Shown here in pieces: positions 1 to 8,049 of a stretch of 64,000 nt of DNA. The number at the start of each line of letters is the position of its first letter. The stretch's first letter is position 1. The stretch comes from Rhizobium leguminosarum (GTDB taxonomy: Bacteria; Pseudomonadota; Alphaproteobacteria; Rhizobiales; Rhizobiaceae): the NCBI RefSeq assembly GCF_002953715.1, contig NZ_CP025012.1, forward strand, positions 2,790,001 through 2,854,000. Direction: 5' to 3'. Position numbers and translations under genes: made by a program. Under the pieces are notes generated by a model that had not been told where the DNA came from, searched no databases, and saw nothing but the letters and a program-made list of their open reading frames with translations.

Positions 1-1
1 A

Positions 2-517
2 TTCGACACGCATCTCTGGCTCGACCCGATGAACGCCAAGGCCATGGCGGCGATGATCACCACGACGTTGGTCGCCGCCGATCCTGCCAATGCACTGACC
101 TATCAGGGCAACGCCAAGGCACTGGACGACAGGCTGGATGCGCTCGACACCGAGATCAAGGGTGTCGTCGCTCCCGTCAAGGGCAAGCCCTTCATCGTCT
201 TCCACGATGCCTACCAGTATTTCGAGCACCGCTACGGCATCCGCGTCGCCGGCTCGATCACCGTCAGCCCGGAAACCATTCCCGGCGCCGAGCGTGTTTC
301 GGAAATCCACCGCAAGGTCGGTGAACTCGGCGCCACCTGCGTCTTTGCCGAACCGCAGTTCGAGCCGCGCCTCGTCAATGTCGTCATCGAAGGCACGCGC
401 GCCAAGTCAGGCGTGCTCGATCCCGAAGCGGCAACACTGAAGGCCGGTCCCGATCTCTACTTCACCCTCATGCGCGGCATCGCCAACAGCATGAAGGACT
501 GCCTCTCCAGCGCATGA
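2..517 (+). CDS. znuA: ZnuA, zinc ABC transporter substrate-binding protein (C-terminal part)
   Basis: This is the 3' part of a periplasmic zinc-binding protein of the ZnuA/TroA cluster A-1 family; the start lies before the window. ZnuA captures Zn(II) in the periplasm and delivers it to the ZnuBC permease. The frame is open from base 2 and begins FDTHLWLDPMNAK, a block typical of the middle of the family. Further on are FHDAYQYFEHRYG (with a conserved His ligand), FAEPQF, and the LDPEA segment near the C-terminus, followed by the usual short helical tail. About 171 residues are visible, roughly the last half. A Zur-like palindrome and a CobW GTPase gene follow, which supports the zinc role. 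Confidence 0.93.
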   Translation, partial: FDTHLWLDPMNAKAMAAMITTTLVAADPANALTYQGNAKALDDRLDALDTEIKGVVAPVKGKPFIVFHDAYQYFEHRYGIRVAGSITVSPETIPGAERVSEIHRKVGELGATCVFAEPQFEPRLVNVVIEGTRAKSGVLDPEAATLKAGPDLYFTLMRGIANSMKDCLSSA

Positions 518-622
518 CTCTTGCGCCGCTCCGCGCGTCCTGCCGGACACGCGACGCTCCGGAGAGCTGAGGCGGAAAGAGGCGGACAACCCCGTTCCGT
601 CTTTTTTCGGCACAATGTATGT

Positions 623-636
623 AATGATATAACATT
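623..636. promoter_or_regulatory. Zur-like operator (imperfect palindrome)
   Basis: AATGATATAACATT reads almost identically on both strands (12 of 14 positions symmetric) and sits 24 bases upstream of the CobW start in an AT-rich gap. Its form resembles the AT-rich alphaproteobacterial Zur box (an ATGTTATA-type dyad). Zinc-responsive repression of the CobW gene is inferred from the motif and from znuA next door. Confidence 0.5.
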
Positions 637-659
637 AATTAAGATCTTATGAGGTTCTC

Positions 660-1865
660 ATGGATAACAGACTTCCCGTCACGGTGCTTTCAGGCTTCCT
701 CGGCGCTGGCAAGACGACACTGCTCAACCATGTGCTGACCAATCGCGAAGGCTTACGCGTCGCGGTTATCGTCAACGACATGAGCGAGGTGAATATCGAT
801 GCCGCCCTGGTGCGCGACGGTGGCGCCAATCTCTCCCGCACCGAGGAGCAGCTGGTCGAAATGACCAATGGCTGCATCTGCTGCACGCTCCGCGACGACC
901 TCTTGAAGGAAGTCCGCCAGCTCGCCGATCAGGGCCGCTTCGATTACCTCTTGATTGAATCGACCGGCATCGCCGAACCCCTGCCCGTCGCCACCACCTT
1001 CGAATTTCGCGACGAGAATGGCCAAAGCCTTTCCGACGTCGCAAGGCTCGACACCATGGTGACCGTCGTCGACGCTGCCAATCTGCTTGCCGATTATGCC
1101 TCGGCCGACTTTCTCGCCGACCGCGGTGAATCGGCGGGCGAGGGCGACAACAGAACCATCGTCGACCTGCTGGTCGAGCAGATAGAATTCGCCGATGTCG
1201 TGGTGCTGAACAAGATCGGCACGGCAGCCAAGGACGAGCGCGACGCCGCGCGCAAGATCGTTACCGGCCTCAACCCGGATGCACGGCTGATCGAGGTGGA
1301 TTTCGGCAAGGTCGGCCTGAAAGACGTGCTTGGCACTGGCCGCTTCGATATCGACAAGGCCGAGACCCATCCGCTCTGGTACAAGGAGCTGCACGGCTTC
1401 CGCGACCACGTGCCGGAGACAGAGGAATACGGCATCCGCTCCTTCGTCTATCGTGAGAAGCGGCCCTTCCATCCGGCAAAGCTGCAGGCCTTCCTCGACA
1501 GCCCATGGCCAGGCGTCGTGCGCGCCAAGGGCTTCTTCTGGCTGGCGACACGCCCGCACCATGTCGGCGAGATCAGCCAGGCGGGCGCGATCGTGCGCAC
1601 CGGCAAGATGGGCCTCTGGTGGGCGGCAGTGCCGCGCGAACAATGGCCTGAGGAACCGGCCTTCATGCGCGCCATCGGCCCCTATCTCGACCCCGTTTGG
1701 GGCGACCGCCGCCAGGAAATCGTCTTCATCGGCGCCGATCCGATGGACGAAGCCTGGATCAGGAAAGAACTCGATGCCTGTCTTGTCAGCACGGATACCT
1801 TCGCGCCCGAGCGCTGGCGCGACCTGCCCGATCCTTTTGCCAGCTGGGCCAGGCAGGCGGCATGA
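660..1865 (+). CDS. CobW/COG0523-family GTPase, probable zinc metallochaperone (ZigA/YciC-like)
   Basis: G3E-family P-loop GTPase of 401 residues. Walker [10 protein letters not shown] lies at residues 12-20, the metal-binding GCICCT motif (CxCC) at 71-76, and a Walker B / ESTG segment follows ([11 protein letters not shown]). A guanine-specificity NKIG appears near residue 185, where the classical motif is NKxD. The C-terminal CobW_C domain occupies roughly residues 250-380. COG0523 members hand metal to client proteins under limitation; Zur-regulated members serve zinc. The gene follows znuA on the same strand after about 140 bases and has a Zur-like box immediately upstream, so the zinc branch is the best assignment. 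The protein has no signal peptide and should be cytosolic. Confidence 0.88.
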   Translation: MDNRLPVTVLSGFLGAGKTTLLNHVLTNREGLRVAVIVNDMSEVNIDAALVRDGGANLSRTEEQLVEMTNGCICCTLRDDLLKEVRQLADQGRFDYLLIESTGIAEPLPVATTFEFRDENGQSLSDVARLDTMVTVVDAANLLADYASADFLADRGESAGEGDNRTIVDLLVEQIEFADVVVLNKIGTAAKDERDAARKIVTGLNPDARLIEVDFGKVGLKDVLGTGRFDIDKAETHPLWYKELHGFRDHVPETEEYGIRSFVYREKRPFHPAKLQAFLDSPWPGVVRAKGFFWLATRPHHVGEISQAGAIVRTGKMGLWWAAVPREQWPEEPAFMRAIGPYLDPVWGDRRQEIVFIGADPMDEAWIRKELDACLVSTDTFAPERWRDLPDPFASWARQAA

Positions 1866-2041
1866 AGGCGAAGGCAATCAAACGCTATTTCTGCGTCTGC
1901 ACCGAATGCGAGCCGCTGCCGCCGATCGAAGGGCTTCATCCGCTGACGCACGGGCAGGACACCGACGCTGAAGTCGGAAGACCAAGAGGTTCTCTCGGCA
2001 TCATTGCCGAACGGGTCATGCCTTCAGGCAGGCAACCCTAA
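1862..2041 (+). CDS. Small Cys-containing protein, possible translationally coupled ORF
   Basis: A 59-codon frame starts in an ATGA overlap with the CobW stop, the arrangement expected of translational coupling. The product starts [18 protein letters not shown] and has three closely spaced cysteines (C11, C13, C16), which would suit metal binding. No family is recognised. It could equally be a chance frame, because nothing beyond the overlap and the cysteine cluster supports it. Confidence 0.3.
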   Translation: MKAKAIKRYFCVCTECEPLPPIEGLHPLTHGQDTDAEVGRPRGSLGIIAERVMPSGRQP

Positions 2042-2195
2042 AGCGGGTCATAACCGCCGCCGGCTCTTCCTCCTCTCCTTCATTCCTATGCTCGTCACAG
2101 GAGTGAAGGAGAGGAGGAAGGGTGCGAAACGGCTAGGCGCCCCTCCCAGAGTCAAAAAAGCGGCCGAAGCCGCCCTTTCCTCATTTATCGACCGC

Positions 2196-2507
2196 TCAAC
2201 GGCCGGCAATAATGCTGGAGATGATGCCGCTGGTGACGCCGATCAGCAGGTAGTCGTTATCGGCCCGCACCCAACGATAACCGCGGGGCGGAGGCGCCAG
2301 CCGGTAGCGGCGGTAGTCGTTGACATCGGAGAACCGGCGACGTTCGCTGGCGTTGACGCGGTATCCCTTCTTCCAATGCGACCGGACGACCACCTTCTTC
2401 TGCACGACGACGTGGGGACGGCGATGATCGTCGGCGCTGGCCTGGGAAACAACCATCGGGGAAAGAAGGAAGGAGGCCGAAAGAAGAGCTGCAAAAATCT
2501 TTTTCAT
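2196..2507 (-). CDS. RcnB-family periplasmic protein
   Basis: 103 residues with a clear signal peptide (MKKIFAALLSASFLLSP, cleavage near ASA-DD). The mature part is basic and ends with the RcnB signature: a PPRGYRWVRADNDYLLI segment followed by a glycine/isoleucine-rich hydrophobic tail (GVTSGIISSIIAG). E. coli RcnB is a periplasmic protein that tunes nickel/cobalt efflux. Many rhizobial members are uncharacterised, so a metal role here is only suggested by family and by the zinc genes upstream. The gene is monocistronic and convergent with the CobW operon. Confidence 0.8.
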   Translation of the reverse strand: MKKIFAALLSASFLLSPMVVSQASADDHRRPHVVVQKKVVVRSHWKKGYRVNASERRRFSDVNDYRRYRLAPPPRGYRWVRADNDYLLIGVTSGIISSIIAGR

Positions 2508-2874
2508 GTGGGGTTCCTCGTGTTGGGCACGAGACCAAACTAGGGCCGAAAAGATGAACTGAAACTGAAATAAAAATTAAACTTTTGTAATGGAATCCGA
2601 TAGCTACGGGTCGAAGTTTATATTTTAGATTAAACTTATACACGGTGATCGAGGTTTTGGCTTCCTGCTGCTGGCGACAGGCGGCATGCTCTCGATTCGA
2701 TCTAGTCTCGCCTAAAGGTGCTCAGCGATTTGGCATAACGAGATACATAAAAAAACTTGAAACGGGCGCATAATCGAGTTTCGAAGCGACACATCTTGGG
2801 AACAGGAGAGTTCAGGATGTCCCCCGCGAGGGGACGATCAGATCAACACAACGAAGACCACAATGGAGGAAAAC

Positions 2875-3258
2875 ATGCCCGGTATCAGCATGCGCTACAT
2901 CGTCGACGACGTCGACGCGGCAGTGGAATTCTACACGAGACATCTCGGCTTCTCCGTCGCACTTCGTCCCGCGCCGAGTTTCGCCATCCTGACCAAGGAC
3001 GGTTTTCGTCTGTTCGTCAGCGGCATGACGGGACCCGGCGGAGCATCTCAAGCAATGCCCGACGGGCGAAAGCCGGAGCCTGGCGGATGGAATCGTATCC
3101 AGATCGAGGTCGGAGACCTGGAGGCGAAAGTCACCGCACTGCGCCAAGCCGGTGCGCGCTTCCGCAACGAGATCGTGCAGGGCATTGGCGGCAAGCAGAT
3201 CCTGCTCGATGATCCGGCCGGGAACCCGATCGAACTCTTCGAAGCGCCCAAGAGGTGA
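2875..3258 (+). CDS. VOC-superfamily (glyoxalase/bleomycin-resistance-like) protein
   Basis: 127 residues with a single pair of vicinal-oxygen-chelate beta-alpha-beta-beta-beta modules: N-terminal MRYIVDDVDAAVEFYTRHLGF, and C-terminal ILLDDPAGNPIELFEA, whose Glu is a typical metal ligand. The start at 2875 is preferred over an in-frame codon at 2863 because GGAGG at 2866-2870 is correctly spaced for it. VOC proteins include glyoxalases, dioxygenases and antibiotic-binding proteins; substrate cannot be read from the sequence. It lies alone between unrelated genes and is followed by two tandem hairpins. Confidence 0.85.
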   Translation: MPGISMRYIVDDVDAAVEFYTRHLGFSVALRPAPSFAILTKDGFRLFVSGMTGPGGASQAMPDGRKPEPGGWNRIQIEVGDLEAKVTALRQAGARFRNEIVQGIGGKQILLDDPAGNPIELFEAPKR

Positions 3259-3271
3259 ATGGGGCGACGTC

Positions 3272-3378
3272 GGTCATGCGGTTCACCAAGCGTTTTACGC
3301 TTCGCATCGGTGAACCGCACGCATGATCTCGGTCATGCGGTTTGCCACGCATTTTGCGGCCAGCATCGCAAACCGACG
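3272..3378 (+). repeat. Two tandem hairpin units with covarying stems
   Basis: Both units begin GGTCATGCGGTT and are about 50-58 bases long (3272-3329 and 3331-3378). Unit 1 folds as GCGGTTCACC / GGTGAACCGC around an inner AAGCG-CGCTT hairpin. Unit 2 folds as CGGTTTGC / GCAAACCG around an inner CGCA-TGCG hairpin. Stem differences are compensated on both sides, pointing to selection on structure. They may act as the 3' end of the VOC transcript or as a leader of the next gene. Confidence 0.55.
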
Positions 3379-3500
3379 CAGTATTTCGATTGCGGCAGCC
3401 CGGCTTCGGCATCTCTCGCCCCAGGACTAGCCGGAACGCCTTGCCACCGGTGTGCGAGCGTGTAGTTTCGGATTCCCATCAATTCGAAGGCAGGGAAAAC

Positions 3501-4832
3501 ATGTCCGATTCCGCCGGCGGGCTCTCCGACTATGTTGGGATACTAGCCGTGTTTCTTCTCGTCGCCGCCAATGGCTTCTTCGTTGCCGCCGAATTCGCCC
3601 TGGTGTCGGTCAGGCGTAGCCGCGTCGCCGAACTCGCTGCGGCAGGCCGCATGAACGCCTCGGCACTTCAGCGCGCCGTCGACAATCTCGACTCCAACCT
3701 TGCAGCCACCCAGCTCGGCATCACCATCTCGTCGCTCGCCCTCGGCTGGGTTGGAGAACCGGCGCTTGCGCACTTGATTGAGCCGCTGCTGTCCTGGCTC
3801 CCCGGGCAATGGGCGACGGCGGGCGCGCATACTGTTGCCGTCGTCATCGCCTTCGTCATCATCACGGCCCTGCATATCGTGCTCGGCGAGCTCGCGCCGA
3901 AGAGTCTGGCGCTTCAGCGCAGCGAGGCCACTTCGCTTGCCGTGGTGCGCCCACTCGGTCTGTTCCTGGTGCTGTTCAAGCCGGCGATCTTTGTCCTGAA
4001 CGGTATGGGCAACATGGTGCTGCGGGGTGTGGGTCTTCGCGCCGGAACCGGCGAATCGTCGTTCCATTCGCCGCAGGAGCTCAAGCTGCTGGTCGCCGAG
4101 AGCCAGGAGGCCGGCCTTCTCAACCAGGTGCAGCAGCAGCTCGTCGAGCGGGTGTTCAATATCGGCGACAGGCCGATCTCCGACATCATGACCCCGCGTC
4201 TCGATATCGAGTGGTTCGACGCCGACGACAGCGAGGCCGAAATCCTGAAGACCATCCGCGAATGCAGCCACGAACAATTGCTGGTCGCCCGCGGCTCGAT
4301 CGACGAGCCGATCGGAATGGTGTTGAAGAAGGATCTTCTCGACCAGGTTCTTGATGGCGGCAAGGTCCGACCGATGGAGGTGATCAAGCAGCCGCTGGTG
4401 CTGCATGAGGGCACCTCGGTCGTCCGCGTGCTCGACAGTTTCAAGGCCTCACCCGTTCGCCTCGCCATCGTCATCGACGAATATGGCAGCCTGGAAGGCA
4501 TCGTCACCCAGACCGACCTGCTCGAAGCCATCGCCGGCGATCTGCCGGGATCCAACGAAGAGCCCGACATCGTCGTCAGGGAAGACGGGTCGCTCCTGAT
4601 CGATGCGATGATGCCGGCCTTCGACGCCTTCGAACGGCTGGGCCTGCGCGATCGTCCGGATGCCGATTTCCATACGCTGGCGGGTTTCGCGCTGCATCAA
4701 CTCCAGCACATCCCCGAAGCCGGCGAAACCTTCGTCTTCGACAACTGGCGCTTCGAAGTGCTCGACATGGACGGCATGCGCATCGACAAGATGCTCGCGA
4801 CGCGCATTCCCGCAGATGGGGCGGAGGCCTAG
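3501..4832 (+). CDS. CNNM/CorC (HlyC-type) membrane protein: DUF21 + CBS pair + CorC_HlyC
   Basis: 443 residues. The N-terminal DUF21/CNNM domain contains several membrane segments (YVGILAVFLLVAANGFFVAAE, AGAHTVAVVIAFVIITALHIV, and others). It is followed by two CBS domains (around ISDIMTPRLDIEWFD and AIVIDEYGSLEGIVTQTDLLEAI) and a C-terminal transporter-associated CorC_HlyC domain of the FAD-binding-like type. Family members are called haemolysin C or magnesium/cobalt efflux proteins; the role is probably Mg2+ homeostasis rather than haemolysis. The start at 3501 has GCAGGGAAAAC just upstream and gives the standard CNNM N-terminus; the frame extends further up without a good ribosome site. 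The gene is convergent with chrA. Confidence 0.88.
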   Translation: MSDSAGGLSDYVGILAVFLLVAANGFFVAAEFALVSVRRSRVAELAAAGRMNASALQRAVDNLDSNLAATQLGITISSLALGWVGEPALAHLIEPLLSWLPGQWATAGAHTVAVVIAFVIITALHIVLGELAPKSLALQRSEATSLAVVRPLGLFLVLFKPAIFVLNGMGNMVLRGVGLRAGTGESSFHSPQELKLLVAESQEAGLLNQVQQQLVERVFNIGDRPISDIMTPRLDIEWFDADDSEAEILKTIRECSHEQLLVARGSIDEPIGMVLKKDLLDQVLDGGKVRPMEVIKQPLVLHEGTSVVRVLDSFKASPVRLAIVIDEYGSLEGIVTQTDLLEAIAGDLPGSNEEPDIVVREDGSLLIDAMMPAFDAFERLGLRDRPDADFHTLAGFALHQLQHIPEAGETFVFDNWRFEVLDMDGMRIDKMLATRIPADGAEA

Positions 4833-4841
4833 CACATCGGC

Positions 4842-4934
4842 CCGAAAATCGGAAGCGATTTTCGGAAAGCACGATGCGTAGATTCAAAGTGTTAGAGCAT
4901 CCTTTGTGCGTCCGAAAGGACGCACAGCGCTCTA
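4842..4934. repeat. Rhizobial mosaic palindromic element (copy A, two hairpins)
   Basis: Module 1 is a hairpin built on CCGAAAATCGG...GATTTTCGG. A linker ATGCGTAGATTCAAAGTG follows, and module 2 is the hairpin GTGCGTCC-GAAA-GGACGCAC ending in GCGCTCTA. The same modules recur near 9152, 59239, 60859 and, inverted, 49281. The last three bases supply the TAG stop of the convergent chrA gene. Confidence 0.75.
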
Positions 4935-6353
4935 ATTCACCGCCAGCGTCCAGATCATCCCTGCGGCCGCGCAGGCTAGCAGCGTCGCGATCACGGAAGC
5001 CTTAAAGCGGAAGATCGCGACGGCAGCGGCGGCAGACAGCGCCATTGCCGCCGGCACGGCCGATTGCAGCACGGGGATATCGAGCCGCAAGCCGCCCAGG
5101 GGGACGGTCGCAACCTCGGCAAACAGCGTATGCAGGGCAAACCAGATAGCGAGGTTGAGGATGACCCCGACCACCGCCGCCGTTATGGCCGACATCGCGC
5201 CGGCGAGCGCGATGTTGCCGCGCAGTTTTTCGATGAACGGCGCGCCGAGGAAGATCCACAGGAAACAGGGCACGAAGGTGACCCAGCTCGTCAGTATCGC
5301 CGCAAGCGTTGCAGCAAGCATCGGGTTCAGCGCTCCCGGATCCCGGTAGGCACCCATGAAGCCGACGAACTGGACGACCATGATCAGCGGCCCCGGCGTC
5401 GTCTCGGCCATGCCGAGACCATCCAGCATCTCGCCAGGTTTCAGCCAGCCGAAATGCTGCACGGCCTCCTGAGCGACATAGGCAAGCACGGCATAGGCCC
5501 CGCCGAAGGTGACGACCGCCATCTTGCTGAAGAACAGGCCGATCTCGGTAAAGACGTTGTCAGCACCGAAGGTTGCGTAGAGCGCCGCGAGTGGAGCGAG
5601 CCAAAGGGCGATCAGCACGGCCGAGATACGCAGTGACCAGGCGAGATTCGGGCGCGCATGCGCCGGTATGCCTTCGCCGAGCGCCGACTCGGCATCCGAC
5701 AGCACCGCGCCGCTTCCGGCCTTGTGGCCGCCGCCCGTCTGGAAGGCGGCAAGCCCGAACCTGCCGCCGAGGAAGCCCGCAATGCCGGCGGCGAGCACGA
5801 TCAGCGGGAACGGGACATGGAGAAAGAAGATGGCGATGAAGGCCGCGGCTGCGATACCGATCATGACGCGATTCTTGAGCGCACGGCCGCCGATGCGGAT
5901 GACGGCCTGCACGACGACGGCGAGCACCGCAGCCTTCAGCCCGAAGAAGAGGCCCGCGACGATGCCGACGTTGCCATAGGCGGCGTAGATATAGCTGAGA
6001 CAGAGGATCGACAGGAACCCAGGCAGCACGAACAGCAGGCCGGCGACGAGACCGCCCACTGTCCGATGCATCAGCCAGCCTATATAGATGGCGAGCTGCT
6101 GCGCCTCGGGTCCGGGAAGCAGCATGCAATAGTTCAGTGCATGGAGAAAACGGTGCTCGCCGATCCAACGCTTCTCATCGACGATGATCCGGTGCATGAC
6201 CGCGATCTGGCCGGCGGGGCCGCCGAAACTCAGGGCGGCGACGCGCAGCCACACCCTGAAGGCCTCGCCAAACGAGACGCCGTGATGATGCCCCTCTCCC
6301 GCGTCTTCCTCGGCCATTTTGCCGCCGGGAGCACTATCCGTCATCTCGACCAT
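4932..6353 (-). CDS. chrA: ChrA-family chromate transporter (two-domain)
   Basis: 473 residues with two homologous halves of the CHR family. Each starts with a characteristic FGGP / FGGAY segment: half 1 has LRVAALSFGGPAGQIAVMHR, and half 2 has FFSKMAVVTFGGAYAVLAYV followed by GLGMAETTPGPLIMVVQFVG. About 10-12 membrane spans are evident. ChrA exports chromate using the proton motive force. The start at 6353 leaves one base between this gene and the stop of the rhodanese-ChrB gene, so the two are translationally linked; a longer upstream extension would overlap that gene. The N-terminus has a short HHH stretch. The stop codon lies inside a palindromic repeat. Confidence 0.92.
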   Translation of the reverse strand: MVEMTDSAPGGKMAEEDAGEGHHHGVSFGEAFRVWLRVAALSFGGPAGQIAVMHRIIVDEKRWIGEHRFLHALNYCMLLPGPEAQQLAIYIGWLMHRTVGGLVAGLLFVLPGFLSILCLSYIYAAYGNVGIVAGLFFGLKAAVLAVVVQAVIRIGGRALKNRVMIGIAAAAFIAIFFLHVPFPLIVLAAGIAGFLGGRFGLAAFQTGGGHKAGSGAVLSDAESALGEGIPAHARPNLAWSLRISAVLIALWLAPLAALYATFGADNVFTEIGLFFSKMAVVTFGGAYAVLAYVAQEAVQHFGWLKPGEMLDGLGMAETTPGPLIMVVQFVGFMGAYRDPGALNPMLAATLAAILTSWVTFVPCFLWIFLGAPFIEKLRGNIALAGAMSAITAAVVGVILNLAIWFALHTLFAEVATVPLGGLRLDIPVLQSAVPAAMALSAAAAVAIFRFKASVIATLLACAAAGMIWTLAVN

Positions 6354-6354
6354 C

Positions 6355-7170
6355 TCATGCCCTCTTCTTTGGCGCGGGCCAATTGTGGGTTTCCTCGGTC
6401 GCATCGCGGCACCAGCGGTAAAAAGCGTCGTAGAGAAGCATCCCGGCCTCGAGCTGCTCCAGATCGTCGGAATACATCCTTGAGAGGCCGAGCGATGCCG
6501 CAAGCAGACCCCCCGCCTCAGGCGCGAGGTCGAGCCTTGCGGTATCTGCCGCTCTGACGATCTCCGCCAGGCGCAGAAGCGGTTCCGACGCCAGTCCGAA
6601 CTCTTCGATCATGACATCGAAAGTGCAGAATTCGCCGCGATGGCTCCAGAACACGTCTTCGATATCGAAGGGCGTCGCCCCGAAGCGCTCGCCGACGGCC
6701 AAAACCTCGGGTGCCGGCACGAACAGGAACACGGCGTTCGGATCGACGAAGCGCCGGATCAGCCAGGGACAGGCGATGCGATCGATCTTCGGCCGCGCCC
6801 GCGTCACCCAGACGGTACGCCCCTCCATGTCGCGACGCGGCAGCTTTTCCTCGGGCACGGCCGGTCCGCCTGCGATCCAAGCTTCGAAGCCACCTTCGAG
6901 GCTCTCGGCGTCGATCCCGGCATGGCGGAGATAGGCGGCGACGCCATGGCTGAGCTTGCTGCCCTTCTGGCAGACCACGATGACGGCTTCGGCATCGACG
7001 CCGCCAACCCAGGACGCGACGTCGGCATGGGCGCGCCGGATCGAGCCCGGCACCAAACGCGGATCGAGCGCAAAGTCCTCCTCAGTGCGAACATCGATAA
7101 TACAAGGCGCACCGGGGGTTCCGATGAGGCGGCTGAGCTTGTCGGGAGAAATTTCGAGAAATGACGGCAT
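6355..7170 (-). CDS. Rhodanese domain fused to ChrB C-terminal chromate-resistance domain
   Basis: 271 residues. Residues 1-110 form a rhodanese (PspE/GlpE-like) domain with the active loop VVCQKGSK, Cys in the catalytic position. Residues about 118-265 match the ChrB_C chromate-resistance domain (TRARPKIDRIACPWLIRRFVD, then FDIEDVFWSHRGEFCTFD). Family ChrB proteins act as chromate-responsive regulators or helper proteins; the N-terminal regulatory domain of classical ChrB is here replaced by a rhodanese, which fits a role in thiol/sulphur redox chemistry rather than DNA binding. It is the first gene of a two-gene operon with chrA. Confidence 0.88.
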   Translation of the reverse strand: MPSFLEISPDKLSRLIGTPGAPCIIDVRTEEDFALDPRLVPGSIRRAHADVASWVGGVDAEAVIVVCQKGSKLSHGVAAYLRHAGIDAESLEGGFEAWIAGGPAVPEEKLPRRDMEGRTVWVTRARPKIDRIACPWLIRRFVDPNAVFLFVPAPEVLAVGERFGATPFDIEDVFWSHRGEFCTFDVMIEEFGLASEPLLRLAEIVRAADTARLDLAPEAGGLLAASLGLSRMYSDDLEQLEAGMLLYDAFYRWCRDATEETHNWPAPKKRA

Positions 7171-7498
7171 GACGCGTCCCTCCGTTGATCGGTTTTACTG
7201 GACGCGATTCTTCAGCATGACGCCTCGTGGGGTGATCGCGACCCCATGCAGAAATCATGCGCAAACAGACCCCGTCGTGTCAAGCGCACGCTTGCATCGA
7301 ACGGGCACGCACAATGTTGATGTCGAGACGCAATTTACTTCCGTGGGAGGCCCTTCGCCTCGGGGGCCGAGCGGCATTGGCTGCCGATTCTGGCCGGCGG
7401 CAGCCCGGAAATCCCTGATAACAACCGCTTCCCTGCACCCATATGGAACAAAAAGCCCGCTTCGCCATTATTGTTTCACCGAAAGAGGAGAAAGTACC
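7171..7498. other. Divergent intergenic region (promoters only)
   Basis: The 328 bases between the chromate operon and the small membrane protein gene hold no convincing gene. GGAAC followed after 16 bases by CATT (from 7446) is a near-match to the EcfG general-stress promoter, but its -10 element deviates. A GAAAGAGGAGAAAG ribosome site precedes the gene at 7499. Confidence 0.4.
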
Positions 7499-7807
7499 AT
7501 GACGTACGACCCCAATAATGCCAACGACCCGAACCGCCCGCTGAACCCAAATCTGGATCTGCGCACCACGCCGAGCACGCGCAGCAATAATACGTGGGTT
7601 GTCTGGGTCGCTGCATTGGCCGTGATCGCTGTCGCTGCATTCGCCTATTCGCAGTGGAGCACCCCCGGCACTTCCCCGGACACGACAGCCTCCACGACCC
7701 AATCCGAGCCGGCGCCGGCCAAGCCGATCGCTCCGACCGACAACAGCGCAACGCCCGCACCGGCACCGGCACCGGCCACTCCGCCGGCTGCCCCTGCCCA
7801 GCAGTAA
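7499..7807 (+). CDS. Small single-span membrane protein with Pro/Ala-rich tail
   Basis: 102 residues. The first 30 are polar and Asn/Pro-rich (MTYDPNNANDPNRPLNPN). One transmembrane helix follows (TWVVWVAALAVIAVAAFAYS, about 33-52), then a low-complexity Thr/Ser then Pro/Ala tail that should lie outside the membrane. This layout recurs in small rhizobial envelope proteins of unknown function. A strong ribosome site (GAGGAG) fixes the start, and a 10-bp-stem hairpin follows the stop. No enzymatic domain is visible; a stress-related envelope role would be speculation. Confidence 0.75.
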   Translation: MTYDPNNANDPNRPLNPNLDLRTTPSTRSNNTWVVWVAALAVIAVAAFAYSQWSTPGTSPDTTASTTQSEPAPAKPIAPTDNSATPAPAPAPATPPAAPAQQ

Positions 7808-7820
7808 CACCTGCTCGGTC

Positions 7821-7851
7821 GAAGGAAGCCGGCCAGGTGCTGGCTTCCTTC
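7821..7851 (+). terminator. Hairpin after small membrane protein gene
   Basis: GAAGGAAGCC and GGCTTCCTTC form a perfect 10-bp stem with an 11-base loop 13 bases after the stop. There is only a short pyrimidine run after it, so it is a hairpin terminator or RNA-stabilising element without a long U tract. Confidence 0.6.
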
Positions 7852-7863
7852 CTGCTGCGAGCT

Positions 7864-7998
7864 CTTGAATATGTTTAAGCAAACCCTATTTAAGGGATAC
7901 TGAATCTGTCTCTAACGGCTGACCACGGAGGTACTGGCAGCCGTTATCGAGACCGGTCGAGGAAGGTCGGTGCGAATTTCGCCCGGCCTTTTTTCTTG
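7864..7998 (+). ncRNA. Candidate intergenic small RNA (~100 nt) with own promoter and terminator
   Basis: CTTGAA at 7864-7869 and CTATTT at 7886-7891, separated by 16 bases, match the rhizobial housekeeping promoter (CTTGAC-N17-CTATAT), predicting a start near 7898. The RNA would contain a stem of AACGGCTG (7914-7921) paired with CAGCCGTT (about 7938-7945). The loop of this stem contains CCACGGAGGTACT. Next comes a G/C-rich terminator stem (GGTCGG...GCG / CGC-CCGGCC, 7965-7988) followed by TTTTTTC. No frame of note lies inside, and the flanking genes converge on it. Promoter, internal stem and intrinsic terminator in about 135 bases are strong grounds for an sRNA; family is unknown. Confidence 0.55.
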
Positions 7999-8049
7999 AC
8001 CTCGTCATCCATGCCGAACAGCCGTATTGGCAACGCCTGGATCGGGATA

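Noticed and set aside
753..1877. Long open frame antisense to the CobW gene
   Set aside because: Codon use and composition match a shadow of the GC-rich gene; no domain and no ribosome site. The same applies to long antisense frames over chrA, the fbp genes, ilvC, the membrane protein at 26687, the alcohol dehydrogenase and ndh.
7446..7471. EcfG stress promoter before the small membrane protein
   Set aside because: GGAAC is present, but the -10 is CATT instead of CGTT, so the match is too weak to list as a feature.
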